A DNA stretch of 64,000 bases from Zingiber officinale. Its lineage: Eukaryota > Streptophyta > Magnoliopsida > Zingiberales > Zingiberaceae. Every line of letters starts with the position of its first letter. The first letter of the stretch is position 1. The notes beneath the pieces were generated by a model that ran no database searches, had not been told where the DNA came from, and worked only from the letters and a program-made list of their open reading frames with translations. Of the stretch, positions 34,511 through 45,118 are shown piece after piece. The stretch lies in contig NC_055986.1 in NCBI RefSeq assembly GCF_018446385.1, positions 74,423,659 to 74,487,658 on the forward strand, written 5' to 3'. The position numbers and the translations under genes were made by a program.

Positions 34511-34728
34511 GGAGTGACTGCATTATGTCATTTGTTGGATTAACCCATCAATTAATTTTCCTATCAGTGGATGACCCACTAGGATGTTGATAGAGTTGAT
34601 GATGGATTTGATTAGTTACTAGGTTGTTATAGCCTAGGCTAACCACAGTGAATTATGGTAGAGAGATCTTGTACAACCTCTAGCTGGATAGTTAGGTGCC
34701 TTGGGGTACTTATATATTATTTTGTGGT

Positions 34729-34865
34729 GGAGCGTTGCTCCCACATATCACGGATTGCTGGTAGCGGAGCATAGCTCCTATATTTATTGCGATACATATT
34801 TCAGTCTATTTGTGGTAGAGCGTTGCTCCCACATATGTGATGTTTCTGTGATGGAGCGTTGCTCT
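34729..34865 (+). repeat. Four GGAGC-GTT-GCTCC hairpins
   Basis: Near-identical 13-mers with self-complementary 5-bp arms occur at 34729-34741, 34766-34778 (ATA loop), 34817-34829 and 34853-34865. Three are followed by CACATAT or CACAC. In the first and third the surrounding TGTGG(T/A)...CCACA extends the stem to about 9 bp. Confidence 0.75.
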
Positions 34866-35459
34866 CACACTGGAGGATTTATTCTTTAGTGATTTATGTT
34901 ATTGATGATCAGATTTTTCAATTTATTATCGTAGATCTTATGTATAGGAATGTCTGTGATACGGACATTATGCGTCTTGGTTTTGCCCTATAGGTTTTCA
35001 GTGCCTTAGATATTTTCAGGGACTCGATGATCCTGGTATGTCGAGAATGTTTGGATCGGTTTCCATTGTCTTTGTGGACGATGATGTGATCTAATTTGGA
35101 TCCGCGGTGAGTCACGCATATCACCTTTGCATAGATCTAGAGATGTTTTGATGAGAACATCTATATGTGATTGTTAGTAGTGCTGACTTGGATTGTCTTT
35201 TGTTATGATGTTTGGGACACACGGTCACCAGTAGGAGTGTACCGTGGTTCCACAGGAGATAGAGGTTGTTACGGTTGGGAGCAGCCGAAATCAGTGTAGG
35301 AGATCCGCAGTCTTTTGTGACTCGCAGGATATTACAGACCTTTCGTCGAGGGTTTCTCCGCATAGCTATGCTACTTTCACGCGTGACCATGAAAGACGTG
35401 AAGTTTACTTGGACTGAGGATTGCAAGACCAGCTTCTAGTAGCTGAAGCGGAGACTAGT

Positions 35460-36240
35460 GTCGGCTTTGATTTTTGGTTTTTACCTTCGGAAGAGGACGA
35501 ATTTGTCCTCTACACCGACGCGTCTCTACAGGGTATGAGTGTTGTTCTGGTGCAGCACGGTAGAGTATTCTTATATGCTTCTCGATAGTTGAGGGAGCCT
35601 GAGAAGAAAATACTCAGTTCACGATCTGGAGTTGGCCGCTGTTATTTTTGCCCTGAAGATTTGGCGGCAGTACCTGTATGATATTACATTGAGATTTTCA
35701 CTGACCATCGGAGACTCAAATATCTGTTCACTTAGAAGGAACTTAATCTCCGACAGAAGAGATGGTTGGAGTTTCTGAAAGATTATGATTTGTACCATTA
35801 GCTATCACCGGGGAAAAGCTAATGTGGTTGTCGATGCACTTAGCCAGAAGTCTAGAGGGACTTTAGTTTGCCACTGAGTAGTGGTAACAAACTTGATTCG
35901 GGGTTTCTCCGAGTTAGACCTTGAGGAGCAGGGATAGACCGAGCAGGGTAGTCTTGTTACCATAGTTGCTCAGTCGTTAATCAGGACGAGAATCCGAGAG
36001 GCCCAGTTGTTGGGACCTCATAGAGCTCAACGTGAGGCAAAGTGGTCCATACTATCGGACAGAAGATGTTAGAGGCATATGACTGCTAGAAGAGTTACGC
36101 TGACCGGAGTGGGAGACTCTTAGGGTTCTCTATTTGTGACCAGGTATTTTTGCGAGTTTCACCCAAGAAAGGGGTGAAGAGATTGACCTCAGAGGTAAGC
36201 TAGCTCTGTGATACATTGGACCTTTCTAGATCTTAGAAAG
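35460..36240 (+). pseudogene. Gypsy RNase H and pre-integrase remnant
   Basis: The plus frame reads DEFVLYTDASLQGMSVVLVQ near 35495-35555. HGRVFLYASR, a broken LELAAVIFALK region, TDHRRLKYLFT near 35700, KRWLEFLKDYD and RGKANVVVDALSQKS near 35810-35850 follow. These are the Gypsy RNase H boxes in order. TDAS retains one catalytic Asp. From 35870 to 36120 the text resembles the linker and HHCC zinc region that precede integrase. Stops replace Gln, Trp and Tyr codons at several places. Confidence 0.85.
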
Positions 36241-36241
36241 G

Positions 36242-36600
36242 ATTGGAGCAGTAGCTCACTAGTTGGTAGTATCGCCGTCCTTGATTGGCGTGCACGATGT
36301 ATTCCACGTATCCATGTTGATGAGATACGTGCCCGACCCGACGCATGTGCTGACAGATATTCCAGTTCCAGTTCAGCCTGACATTACTCATGAGGAGGTT
36401 CCGGTACGGATTCTCGACCGGAAGGAGCGTCAGTTGCGGAACAAGACTATCCGGCTGGTTAAAGTCGGATGGCAGCATCATTCGGATAAGGAAGTTACTT
36501 GGGAGCTCGAGGATACGATCCGAGCTCGATACCCCATCTTTTCACTTGAGGTATGTGATTTAATTTGCCGTTCAGCATTTATTATTGTTACTTGTTATTA
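36242..36600 (+). pseudogene. Gypsy integrase C-terminus, chromodomain-like
   Basis: An open frame gives GVHDVFHVSMLMRYVPDPTH, then VPVRILDRKERQLRNKTIRL, and VTWELEDTIRARYPIFSLE. The HDVFHVS-L-Y box and the final VTWE-E---YP motif are the typical chromovirus integrase tail. It starts right after the pre-integrase remnant, so the DDE core (about 600 bp expected) is missing, an internal deletion. Confidence 0.85.
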
Positions 36601-36659
36601 GTATTTGCTGATGGTAGATACTGAAATTTGGGGACCAAATTTTTATTAGTGGGGGAGAA

Positions 36660-39441
36660 TGTAAAATACCAGAAAATAGGCGAATATTAATAAGGAAATT
36701 TTCTGGAATTTTAGGACATTTTTCGGAGCTCGTATGGACGAGTTAACGGGGACAAGAACGGGGCCCGGGAAAAGCCTGTTTAGGCTACCCCATTTTAACG
36801 AGGAATTGTTTCTTTTATAAATTCCTTATTCCTTTTCCTTTTCCTTTTAAATTTCTTTTTCTTTTTATTTTTCCCCTGCGCCGTTTCTGTGTTTTCTCCC
36901 TCGCGCACCGAGCAGCCGCCCGAGCTCTCTCCCTTTGCCCTAACCGCCGACGCCCCTCCTCACTGCCTCTGTGATGCCCGACCGTCAGCCCTAGCCACCG
37001 TCGACCACCCTGAGCCCTAGCACCGGCCGATTCTCTGGACCGAGCAGTGCCGGCCAGCCGCTCCTCAGCCCTAGTCTCTGCCCTAGTTTCTGCCGCCGAC
37101 GAGGTGAAGCCGACGCCGACCCCAATCGTCGGAAACCTACTCTCTCACTGTGGAGTTGCTCACCGTCACCACAGCCGGCAGGCGGCCGCCCCCTTTGCCC
37201 TGGTCTCTGCCGTGGGATTCCAAGTGCCGAGACTTCTCTGCCCTAGATTGCCATTTCACAGAGCAACGCTGGCACACCACAGGTCGCCTTCCTTCTACTC
37301 TAGTTGAATTCCTTCCTTCTGTGACCTAACTCCTCCGTCCTCTAATCCAGTGAGCTACTGGATGAAGGTAAGGATCAGGTTGAAATTTTAGTTGTGCATT
37401 AGTAGTTGATTGGGTTGTTGATGCATTTGTAGTGTGATTTCTTTCGATTCGATTGTTGGAAGACAGTGACCTAGTTGGTTTCGGTTATCACAGCATCAAG
37501 AGTTTGTTGCTGTCCCTGTTTGATTCCGGCCACCACCCCCTGTTAACAGCTTGGCACACCTGAGGTAAGATTAGGTTGTAAGATGGGTTGTTGTTTGATT
37601 TGTGATTCCCAATTATTGATCTCAACATGATCTGATCAGTAGGAAGGATTCCAGCAGCAAACGATCCTACTTCCAACAGTGATAAAACGGCTGTGAGTTT
37701 CAGGTAAGGCATAGGAATTTGATATATGCTATTGATCATGTATGGGTTGAATTGGGTTTATGTGTTGGTCAGGGATTTGCCCTAAACTAGGGTTAGAGAG
37801 TTATTTAGCTATTTATGAGAATGTAGCTAAATGAAATATATTTCTATTCGTGACACAGGATCTTGACGCGAGACGAGTATCACGGAGTCAGATTTGGATC
37901 ACTTTATTGGAGGCGGGTACTTTGACTTATGTCTTTTGATATGCATGATAATATGTTTAACATATAACAGTAATTGTGTTACCTGTTTATTTCGGTTGGT
38001 CACTACATGATTAGTACATGTTGTTTGTTTATTTATTCTGCACTACATATTATCTACCTGATCACATATGCCTTAGGTAGTGACCTAACCACATGCTCTG
38101 TTATATTCTGGATCTAGGGTTTATTTGATACCCTCTTCGATTTGTGTACCTTCTATTAGATACGTCTTCTTGTGGTACACACTTTGTATCTATTTATATG
38201 GATCATGCCATGTTATTCATGAGATTGCCATGTTCAGTATCATGCATCATGATTGCATGCTGTGCGATTGTCGGCTCTACTTTGGTTGAGCTCATCGCCA
38301 GTTACATGTACTGCACACATCACCCATGGATTTGTATATCTGGCTGGTGTGTGGCGGTTCTGCTGTTTGGCTCCGTTGGTCAGGCGACTCAGCGTGGTCG
38401 AGTTCCGTTCTGTTTGGCTCCGTTGGCATTTAGGGTAGCAGCGTAGCCGGCAGATGGTGGACTTTGTTTGGCTCCGTTGGTCGAGACTCGGTGGTAGCCG
38501 TGAGATTCCTCCCGTCATCGTGTCTGGGAGATGAGAGCATTGAGCTCCCCATTTATGATTTAGGGTCACAGGACAGGAGTACTCCGACAGATCCCACTGT
38601 CATTGCACAGGAGCATTGATTTCAGAGTATGGGGTTGACATATGCATTTATTGCATTTTTATTTGCTTGTGATTGCTGCACTTATATGCTGCATTTGTTT
38701 GGATGCATTGATTGACATGCATACAGGATTATGACTCACTCGGTCTGACGACCTGTTACCTTTATACTTTGATCCGGTCAGTACAGTTATCTTCTGATTT
38801 CATTTCAGTTGCATTTATCCTCCTCATATTCAGGAGACTGTACGCATGATTAGTGTTGTCTGTTATTTGTTTTATTATGCATATCAGTTGTACCTGCTGA
38901 GTGTTGGACTCACCCCGCCTCCATTGTTGATATTTTCAGGTTGAGGCTGTCCGGAGCAGTTCCAGTCGCTGGCCCCCATCTACACGTAGAGCTAGTTCTC
39001 TACTAGGTTGTTATTTGCTTTATTTTGGTTTTTCTTCCATCAGACTATGTTTTAGTTTTGTTTTGGATTTTATTTATGGATATTGTACGGATTGTTACCG
39101 TTTGATGGTCTTTGGATGGTTTGGTTTTTATTCTACTATATGCCTGCCTGGACGGCAGAAGAGGTGAGTTCGTTGGATTTGAGCTTTACGAGTGTAGTGG
39201 AGTAGGGTGGATTTCGAGTCAGAGTCCTACTATGATTGATTACTATTATTAACTGCGTGGTTGTGACAGCCAGAGGCTGAATATCTTTATAAACTGCGTG
39301 GTGTTTGTTTTTATTTTTTGTTATCATTCCAGCCGCCTGTGGCTGAAGTATATGTGATATGTAGAAAGTTTCATATTGTCCGCCGTACAGGGGAGATGCT
39401 GCCGAAATTTCTTCGGACAGAGACTCCTCTGGGGCGTGACA
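36660..39441 (+). repeat. Gypsy 3' LTR (2.78 kb)
   Basis: Matches the 5' LTR over almost its entire length. It lacks 12 bp near 36720 (GGGAATTTTTCG, a local duplication in the 5' LTR) and has an extra CCTTTT unit near 36840. It retains about 70 bp near 38873-38940 absent from the 5' copy. Directly preceded by the polypurine tract and followed by the GATCT duplication. Confidence 0.95.
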
Positions 39442-39859
39442 GATCTGGACCGAGGCGAATGGAACCGGAGCAGAGGGTCTGGACCAGAAAAATCAACTCT
39501 ATTGACTTTCCTGGTCCGGGTGTCCGGAACCATTCAGGGCACCCGGACCAGTCCAGGGTGCCCGGAACCCTCCCGGACTCCCGGACCCCTTCCGAGCACC
39601 CGTACCTAGAATTTATCCTGATCACGGTCAAATGCGATCTATGCGAGAAGGGATAAAGTTTTATCCCCTCTCAGGCGCCTGGAACCCTTCCAGGCGCCCC
39701 CGACCAAGACTATAAATATAACCTTGGTCCAAGAAGCTCAAATCAACTCAAGCAATTAGCATTTCTAACACTTGTACCCTTTCTTTAAAGTTTAACTTCT
39801 ATTTTTCTGTGCATCATTGATGTAAGAGCACTACAAGAATTTTTGGATTTAACCACACC

Positions 39860-40115
39860 TAATAGACAATAGTTTTTCAAGAAATTATTGTCTTTTTTCC
39901 ATTTAACAACAGTTTTATTGAAAACTGTTGTTGTTCACCATAATATTTTTTAAATAACAACAGTTTTTCAAAACACTGTTGTCTAATGTGTGTCAAAGAC
40001 AATGGTTTTAAAAAACTATTGTCTTTTAGTGTTGCTTATGTGATAATATACAACAGTTTTATTAAACTGTTGTTTATTGAATGTTGTTGAATCTTAAAAG
40101 CACAACAGTTTTTTT
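39860..40115. repeat. CACTA subterminal repeats, left side
   Basis: Five or six imperfect hairpins follow one another, each built of ACAA(C/T)(A/G)GTTTTT and its complement (for example AACAACAGTTTTTCAAAACACTGTTGT at 39957 split by a short loop). Such arrays bind the CACTA transposase TNPA in the maize model. Confidence 0.85.
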
Positions 40116-40439
40116 AACTTCATGAAAAAAACCTAAAACCCACTTCTCTGTGACTCTTCAAACAAACAAAAACCTATATCCGACTCCTCCTTTGCGACTC
40201 CTCCGTGAAAGACGCTCCTCGTTGCTCTCGCTACTTTGCCTTTAAAGTGTTAGCGCATCGACTTTTTGGCGCTTCCTTGGGAGGTAGAATTTTTTGAAAA
40301 TGTTTAGAAATTTCTTAGAATATAAACGGAGTCGGTATGACACATTTAATAAGGTAAATCGATTAAGCTTAGAGAAAGCCTATTTCGAGTACCAATAAAG
40401 TGGGAGTTTATTTATTTAATAACCTACATATATAAATCT

Positions 40440-41095
40440 AAACAATCTCATTTTTTTCCCCATTCCTCCTCTTCTCCTGCCAATCTCACCGTCACTGCGA
40501 TCTCCTCTTCATTGTTGACCTCCGACGCAGCCGCCGCTGCCCTCACATTCCCGAAGCCACAGCCATCGCCAACCGTCGAGGGTGCTGCCGATTACTCCCA
40601 ATCATCGCCGCCCTTTCCCCTCTCTCGTGCCCTAGTTTCCTATTGCAGTCACACCGCCGCCATCGCAGATCACGCTGGCACCACTCAACTACTGCCGCCT
40701 CCTCGCGCTAGGGCATCACCATCTGTTCACGGTGTCGAGCCCAGCCTGGCAGTGTCGCCGCATTCCTCTCCAAGCCAACGCCGAGTTCCTCTCCCGATCT
40801 TGCCGATGTTGAGCTCCTCTCTTTCGATCCAGCTGCTATCCGTGGGAGAGCAAGCTTCACCTCTCCCTAGCTGATCGATCCATGGCCAGCCCCCGCCGAT
40901 TTTTCTCCCAGAGCCGCCGCCGCCAAAAGGTAGATTGTTACGATCGCCGCCATCTAAGAGCTCCCACCTCCCTGCACCTGCCAGTGGGGATGCCACCTAA
41001 GACCGAGCAATCAAAGTCAACCCCTGGCCACCATGCCACTGCTAGTGACCTTTGGACGCCATTGCATTATCAAAGAAGAAGAGTTAGGTAATGAA
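40440..41095 (+). other. GC-rich exon-like segment in the CACTA element
   Basis: After an AT-rich border a CT-rich leader (CATTCCTCCTCTTCTCCTGC) begins, then a 120-codon Pro/Ser/Ala-rich frame from 40512 (MLTSDAAAAALTFPKPQPSP) to 40874. Two other frames are also open. The segment ends in a possible donor (AGTTAG then GTAATG) at 41088-41094. Composition is unlike the rest of the element. It could be the first exon of a captured host gene or of the element's own gene. I do not recognise the protein. Confidence 0.4.
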
Positions 41096-42119
41096 TTTCC
41101 TTACTCTTATACTATTGACCTATTCTCTCAGATTTAGAGATGTAATCTATGTGTGATTGATTATGTTAATCAAATGAAATGCACCATTCATCTGTGAGAT
41201 TAAGTACTAGTATCAGTGACAGGCATTGTGTTCAACATATTTCATCAGATTACTTGTATACAGATATACTTCCAAAAAGAGAATGACCTTTGTCTAGACT
41301 TGAACAAGCACAAATGATAAGTCATATGTAGTTCAAGCTCTTCCTTCTTTTCGTCCATCATCAAATCCTAGTAATGAGAGTTTGTCTATCACCAATCAAT
41401 TTCTTATCACTTGTGAAAAGAGATAATTAGAGTATTGAATACATATGTAGTTCTCTTTTTTCGTCCATCATCAAATCCTAGTAATGCATTTCATTTCAAG
41501 TATTGAATAGGTTGGGTGGAGCTAATTAGAGTTTAGATTAGGTTTTGTTAGGTCTCTAAATCATTTTATGCATTTTTTAACTTACTTTTGGACAGCGAGT
41601 TAGTTCTTTTGATGGAATTATACATCTATGATGCTTAATTTGGGATTGTAGCATACTTTTTGACCAAATAAGTCTAGATCAATGATAGATTGTTCACCTT
41701 ATAGGTTAGGTAAACTTTACAATTGTGGCTTCTTGTTATTTTTCTTTCTCCATCCTTTCTATGATTTTCTTCCTATTGATTGTGAGGTTCATGTTCTCTG
41801 CGAGATTATTTTTAATGGTGCAGTTTTTTTTCAAAAAAATATTCTACTGATGACATGACCATATATATGAGTGAAAGGTAAGTATTTGTTTGGTTTAGCG
41901 ATGAAAATATTACACCGCTAATGAACAGTTTTCTTGTTGTGTTGTTTGGTTATTCATTGAATTTTACCTCTGCATACACGATATTATCTCGTTCTTTGAA
42001 TGTCTAAACATAAAGATGAAATTTTTCGGCTATTTTTTAGTTCACTAACAGAAGCTCATCATTGTTGAAATTCCCCTTTCTACTGTCATCATTTTTAAAG
42101 TCATAATTCCCAGACCTTT

Positions 42120-43365
42120 GGATTGCCTAACTATGCTACTGTGGTTTATGAAATAGACAACTCTTATTTGGAAGCTTACACTCAAATTGACAATAAGTTA
42201 AAGTATGTACTTGTATGTTTTACACTACCAATCCCATTGCTTGTGTTTGCATATCACTTGACAATCTTTAACACATGTCTCTATTCATCTAGTTCTAAGG
42301 ATAAATAATTAGTTTTTTTGTTCTTGTACCATATAAGAGTTTTGTGTTTTTTCTTTCCCATTTACAATGAGTTTTTGAAAATCAAACTTGGCTTGTAGTG
42401 ATAGTATCAAAAATTATATCAGTATACTTTATCTAAGTGATTGTTTGAACAATTTTATAGCATGCATCTTGACAATTAATATAATTTTGAAGATCACCAT
42501 CAAGGAAGAATGTTCAAAGGAAAATAAAGGCTAAGGAGAAGAAACCATATACTCCATTGCCTCTTCATCGACATCTAAGTAGAAAATCTCATTCATTTCC
42601 TCCATTCATTTCCTTCCTCATTTTCTTAATTAAAAATGTTTATAGTCTATCTTTAATGTAATCACCCATGCATATTCTATGCTTGCAGTTAATGTATTTG
42701 TTCTTTGGTCTTATTTATAAAGTCCATTTCTTCCTCTTAGGAACATCATGTGTTGATAAGTAATGGCCCTATTAATATTTCAATTTCTGTACATGGTGAT
42801 CTAGAAAAGTTTACACTTCTTACTTCTCCAAATCTAGAATTAAATCGTAAGTTAGATTAAATTACAGTTACTTTATCATTTCTTAGTTTTTTTTCTTAAC
42901 TTACATTTGCAATATTTGCATCTCGATTCATTTGATTATGTTCACTTTATATTCAACATGAAGCTAAAAGGTGTTTTGTACATATTAAAGACTCTATGGT
43001 GAGTTTTTTAGTTTCAATCTACTGCTCTTTTTAACATCTTTATCCTGCTATAATGTTATTCTTTAAGATTATGTTGCATTGATTTCTAAAAGTTGCATGA
43101 CATCTCTCTACTCTGCCTTCAAAACTAACGATTTATGTTGTTTCAGGTAATTACTGCAGCCATTCCTACTATAGTTGGTGAAAACCTTAACGTGTTCATG
43201 ACTTTAAAATAGTATATTCCAGATTTTCTTAAGGTAAGGACACAAATTTAATGAGGAATATACTTTATAAGATGTTAACATCTAAATTGGTATCCTATGC
43301 ATCAGCTTGATGATGTAATAGATCTTGAGATTCCAAGAGGAAGAATAGACTTGTTTCTTTAAATG
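42120..43365 (+). pseudogene. Exon-like segments inside the CACTA element
   Basis: Four coding-looking pieces have splice-like borders. One near 42123 (LPNYATVVYEIDNSYLEAYT) stops at a GTATGT donor at 42203. One at 42741-42846 (acceptor CCTCTTAG, donor GTAAGTTAG) reads EHHVLISNGPINISISVHGD. One at 43147-43233 (acceptor TTTCAG, donor GTAAGG) reads VITAAIPTIVGENLNVFMTL with one in-frame TAG. One starts at 43306 (acceptor ATCAG) and reads LDDVIDLEIPRGRIDLFL. They suggest a multi-exon gene, now broken. Family unknown to me. Confidence 0.4.
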
Positions 43366-43899
43366 GTGAAACTTAAATTAAAGATTAGAAAGTCAACTGA
43401 TGTAACATGCCACTCCACTTCTCTTTTTATGATTTAGCTCGTGATCAATGTAAACTTAAAGTATTAATCCAAAGCCTATGGTAACTTTCTGGATTCATTT
43501 TTATTTAAGGCATTCTTTCCTTTAATGGTCTTTTTTAGAATTTAATGTATGACTTACTCCTTAGCATCATATGGAGTGTGTGGGAATGTTTGCATTAGAT
43601 TGTACCTTTTAGAATTAATGCTGCTTGATCATTGGGAAAAATAATGTTTGCATGGTTTATAATAGAAGCTTTGTATGCAGTGACATAGAATGAAAAGTCT
43701 GCTTAATAAGAAATTTAAGAGCCACCATATTGTTTCAAGAGGTTACCATTTATGTTACATAGATAACACTTTTTGCACTTCTGTTAGATGACTATATCAA
43801 ATGGTTTTTATGGCTATGTAACATTTATGCAGTGCAATTAGAATCATGCGTACAGTTTAGTTTCTAATTTGTAATATATATCTTTATTCGAATAGGTGT

Positions 43900-44010
43900 C
43901 CTCAAGAGTATTGGGAAGAATGCCGACAAGCTAAAAAAATGGAGAGACTTTAACAAATTAAGGAGCACTAGGAGCTGCAATCCCTCCTCTTCACCTACAT
44001 CTAAGTAGAA
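43900..44010 (+). pseudogene. Possible last exon in the CACTA element
   Basis: A frame from about 43897 reads GVLKSIGKNADKLKKWRDFN and closes at TAG (44006-44008) after SPTSK. A related ending (SIASSSTSK then TAG, about 42555-42585) occurs 1.4 kb upstream, so the phrase ATCTAAGTAGAAAATCTC is duplicated within the element. Unrecognised. Confidence 0.3.
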
Positions 44011-44227
44011 AATCTCGTGTTATATTGTTCTACCTTTGTTTTAATAGTGTTATCATTTTGTTGGTTGCTTATGAAATTTTGTTGGTTGCTTATGAAATTT
44101 CTTCAGAATGTTATAGATATTATTTTTGAATGTTAGAAAATTGTATATTAAATTTTATTTTGAAATTTAGTATTTTGAATGATTAATAATATTGGAAAAT
44201 TGTGTATTATTTTTTTTATTTTTTATC

Positions 44228-44500
44228 TAAAAAAGACAACGATTTTTCACCGTTGTCATAGATAGTTTAAAACTGTTGTTGAAGACCCTGTTATTAAAGG
44301 TAGATGCTCAAAGACAACGGTGAAAAATTGTTGTCTTTGAAAGAAAAGACAACAGTTTTTCACCGTTGTAAAAATATTGTCTTTGCCTTCAAAGACAACA
44401 GTTAAAAACTGTTATCTTTGGGCACCCCTTTTAACAACACGACATTTAACAACAGTTCTAAAGGGGCTACGACAACGGTGAAAAACCGTTGTTGTTAGGC
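44228..44500. repeat. CACTA subterminal repeats, right side
   Basis: Repeated hairpins with AAAGACAACGGTGAAAAA and its complement occur at about 44233, 44310, 44348, 44387 and 44470. They are the same motif class as the left side, with CGGTGAAAA in place of CAGTTTTT variants. Confidence 0.85.
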
Positions 44501-44734
44501 GTTTTTCTTGTAGTGGAGGCTTCTCTGTCTGAAGGAGATATTAGTGCGACACATTCCTTGGATTAACAACCTCCCCGGTTGTAACTAAGTCAAATCCGAT
44601 GCCTCTTCTTTTATTAGTTTTCTGTTTATTTAATTTATGCAAGTGTTATTCTGAGAGTTCAAGAAGGGTTGTATTTTGTTTTTGTAGGGCTGTTCAACCC
44701 CCTTTCTAGCCGGCCAACGCGATCCAACAGTTCT

Positions 44735-45118
44735 ATTGGGTCAGATTTGATCAAATGATTAGATTTGTTCTAATTGGTTAGACTTAAATCAATGGACATT
44801 GGTTTAATCAAACAGACCTGAGTTTTATCAATAAGTCTGAAATGGGCTGAAATGGACTTAGATCAAATAGTAACAGAACTTAGGTACAAAGATCTCTATC
44901 CAATTAGATCAGTTCTAATTGTGGATAATGGACCAAGCTTAGGATCTGGATTCATAATCAACCGATCCAATGGGCCAGTTGACTTAGACTTATGAAAATC
45001 GAGAATATTTATTTTTCTTGATTTATTATGTTGATACTATGCCTGTATAAATTAAATTAAGCTGAGTTTGTACTGGTTAGTCAGTTTTGTACTAAATTAT
45101 TTAATTTCAATTTTTCAG
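44735..45118 (+). other. Copia-B leader, second part
   Basis: Directly after the GTTCT duplication the leader continues (ATTGGGTCAGATTTGATC). It repeats the TGATCAAAT-GATTAGATTTGTTCT phrase found just left of the insertion, then several GGACTTAGATCAAAT-like phrases. It ends with a pyrimidine-rich stretch and TTTTTCAG at 45111-45118 that would be a good splice acceptor. No gene was seen. Confidence 0.5.

Larger units (their letters stand above)
31755..35450 (+). other. Gypsy internal region without recognisable gag or protease
   Basis: This stretch, where gag, protease and most of RT would lie, is G/T-rich and C-poor on the plus strand and full of stops in all frames. It contains a triplicated primer-site region, a degenerate 60-bp tandem array (about 34010-34510) and GGAGC-GTT-GCTCC hairpins (34729-34865). 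Either the genes have decayed beyond recognition or were replaced by non-coding sequence. Confidence 0.6.
29034..39441 (+). mobile_element. Gypsy LTR retrotransposon, degenerate and probably non-autonomous
   Basis: A 10.4 kb element with LTRs 29034-31736 and 36660-39441, initiator-Met primer site, polypurine tract GTGGGGGAGAA directly before the 3' LTR, and a perfect GATCT target duplication (29029-29033; 39442-39446). The internal 4.9 kb has Gypsy RNase H, a pre-integrase remnant and an integrase/chromodomain-like tail. I recognise no gag, protease, RT palm or integrase core. The domain wording and the CTGGGGCGTGACA LTR end suggest a chromovirus relative. It sits inside the solo LTR, so it is younger than that insertion. 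Confidence 0.93.
39829..44515. mobile_element. CACTA transposon, probably non-autonomous
   Basis: A 4.7 kb element with ends CACTACAAGAATTTTT and the inverted GTTTTTCTTGTAGTG (11-bp perfect TIR) and a 3-bp GAG duplication (39826-39828; 44516-44518), both diagnostic of CACTA (En/Spm). Both subterminal regions carry many short inverted ACAACAGTTTTT/AAAAACTGTTGT motifs, the expected transposase-binding repeats. No transposase frame is recognised. The interior has a GC-rich exon-like start (40440-41090) and several segments with splice-site borders (see separate entries). It lies in the solo LTR. Confidence 0.93.
28569..44729 (+). mobile_element. Sirevirus-like solo LTR, split by two later insertions
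   Basis: The LTR starts TGTTGGAACTCCAAGG and ends GCGATCCAACA, giving TGTTGG...CCAACA inverted ends. It is flanked by the 5-bp duplication GTTCT (28564-28568 and 44730-44734). Its own sequence is 28569-29033, 39447-39828 and 44519-44729, about 1.06 kb in all. There is no internal domain, so it is a solo LTR left by LTR-LTR recombination. The parts include a two-unit GC-rich repeat (28645-28945) and a TATA-like CTATAAATATAACC at 39710-39723. The GATCAACAAGTTAAGTTAGA phrase near the start is like sirevirus LTRs. Strand is inferred from the TATA box. Confidence 0.9.

Noticed and set aside
40727..40996. Antisense 89-codon frame in the CACTA GC-rich segment
   Set aside because: Gly/Arg-rich mirror of the sense Pro/Ser-rich stretch; no independent support.
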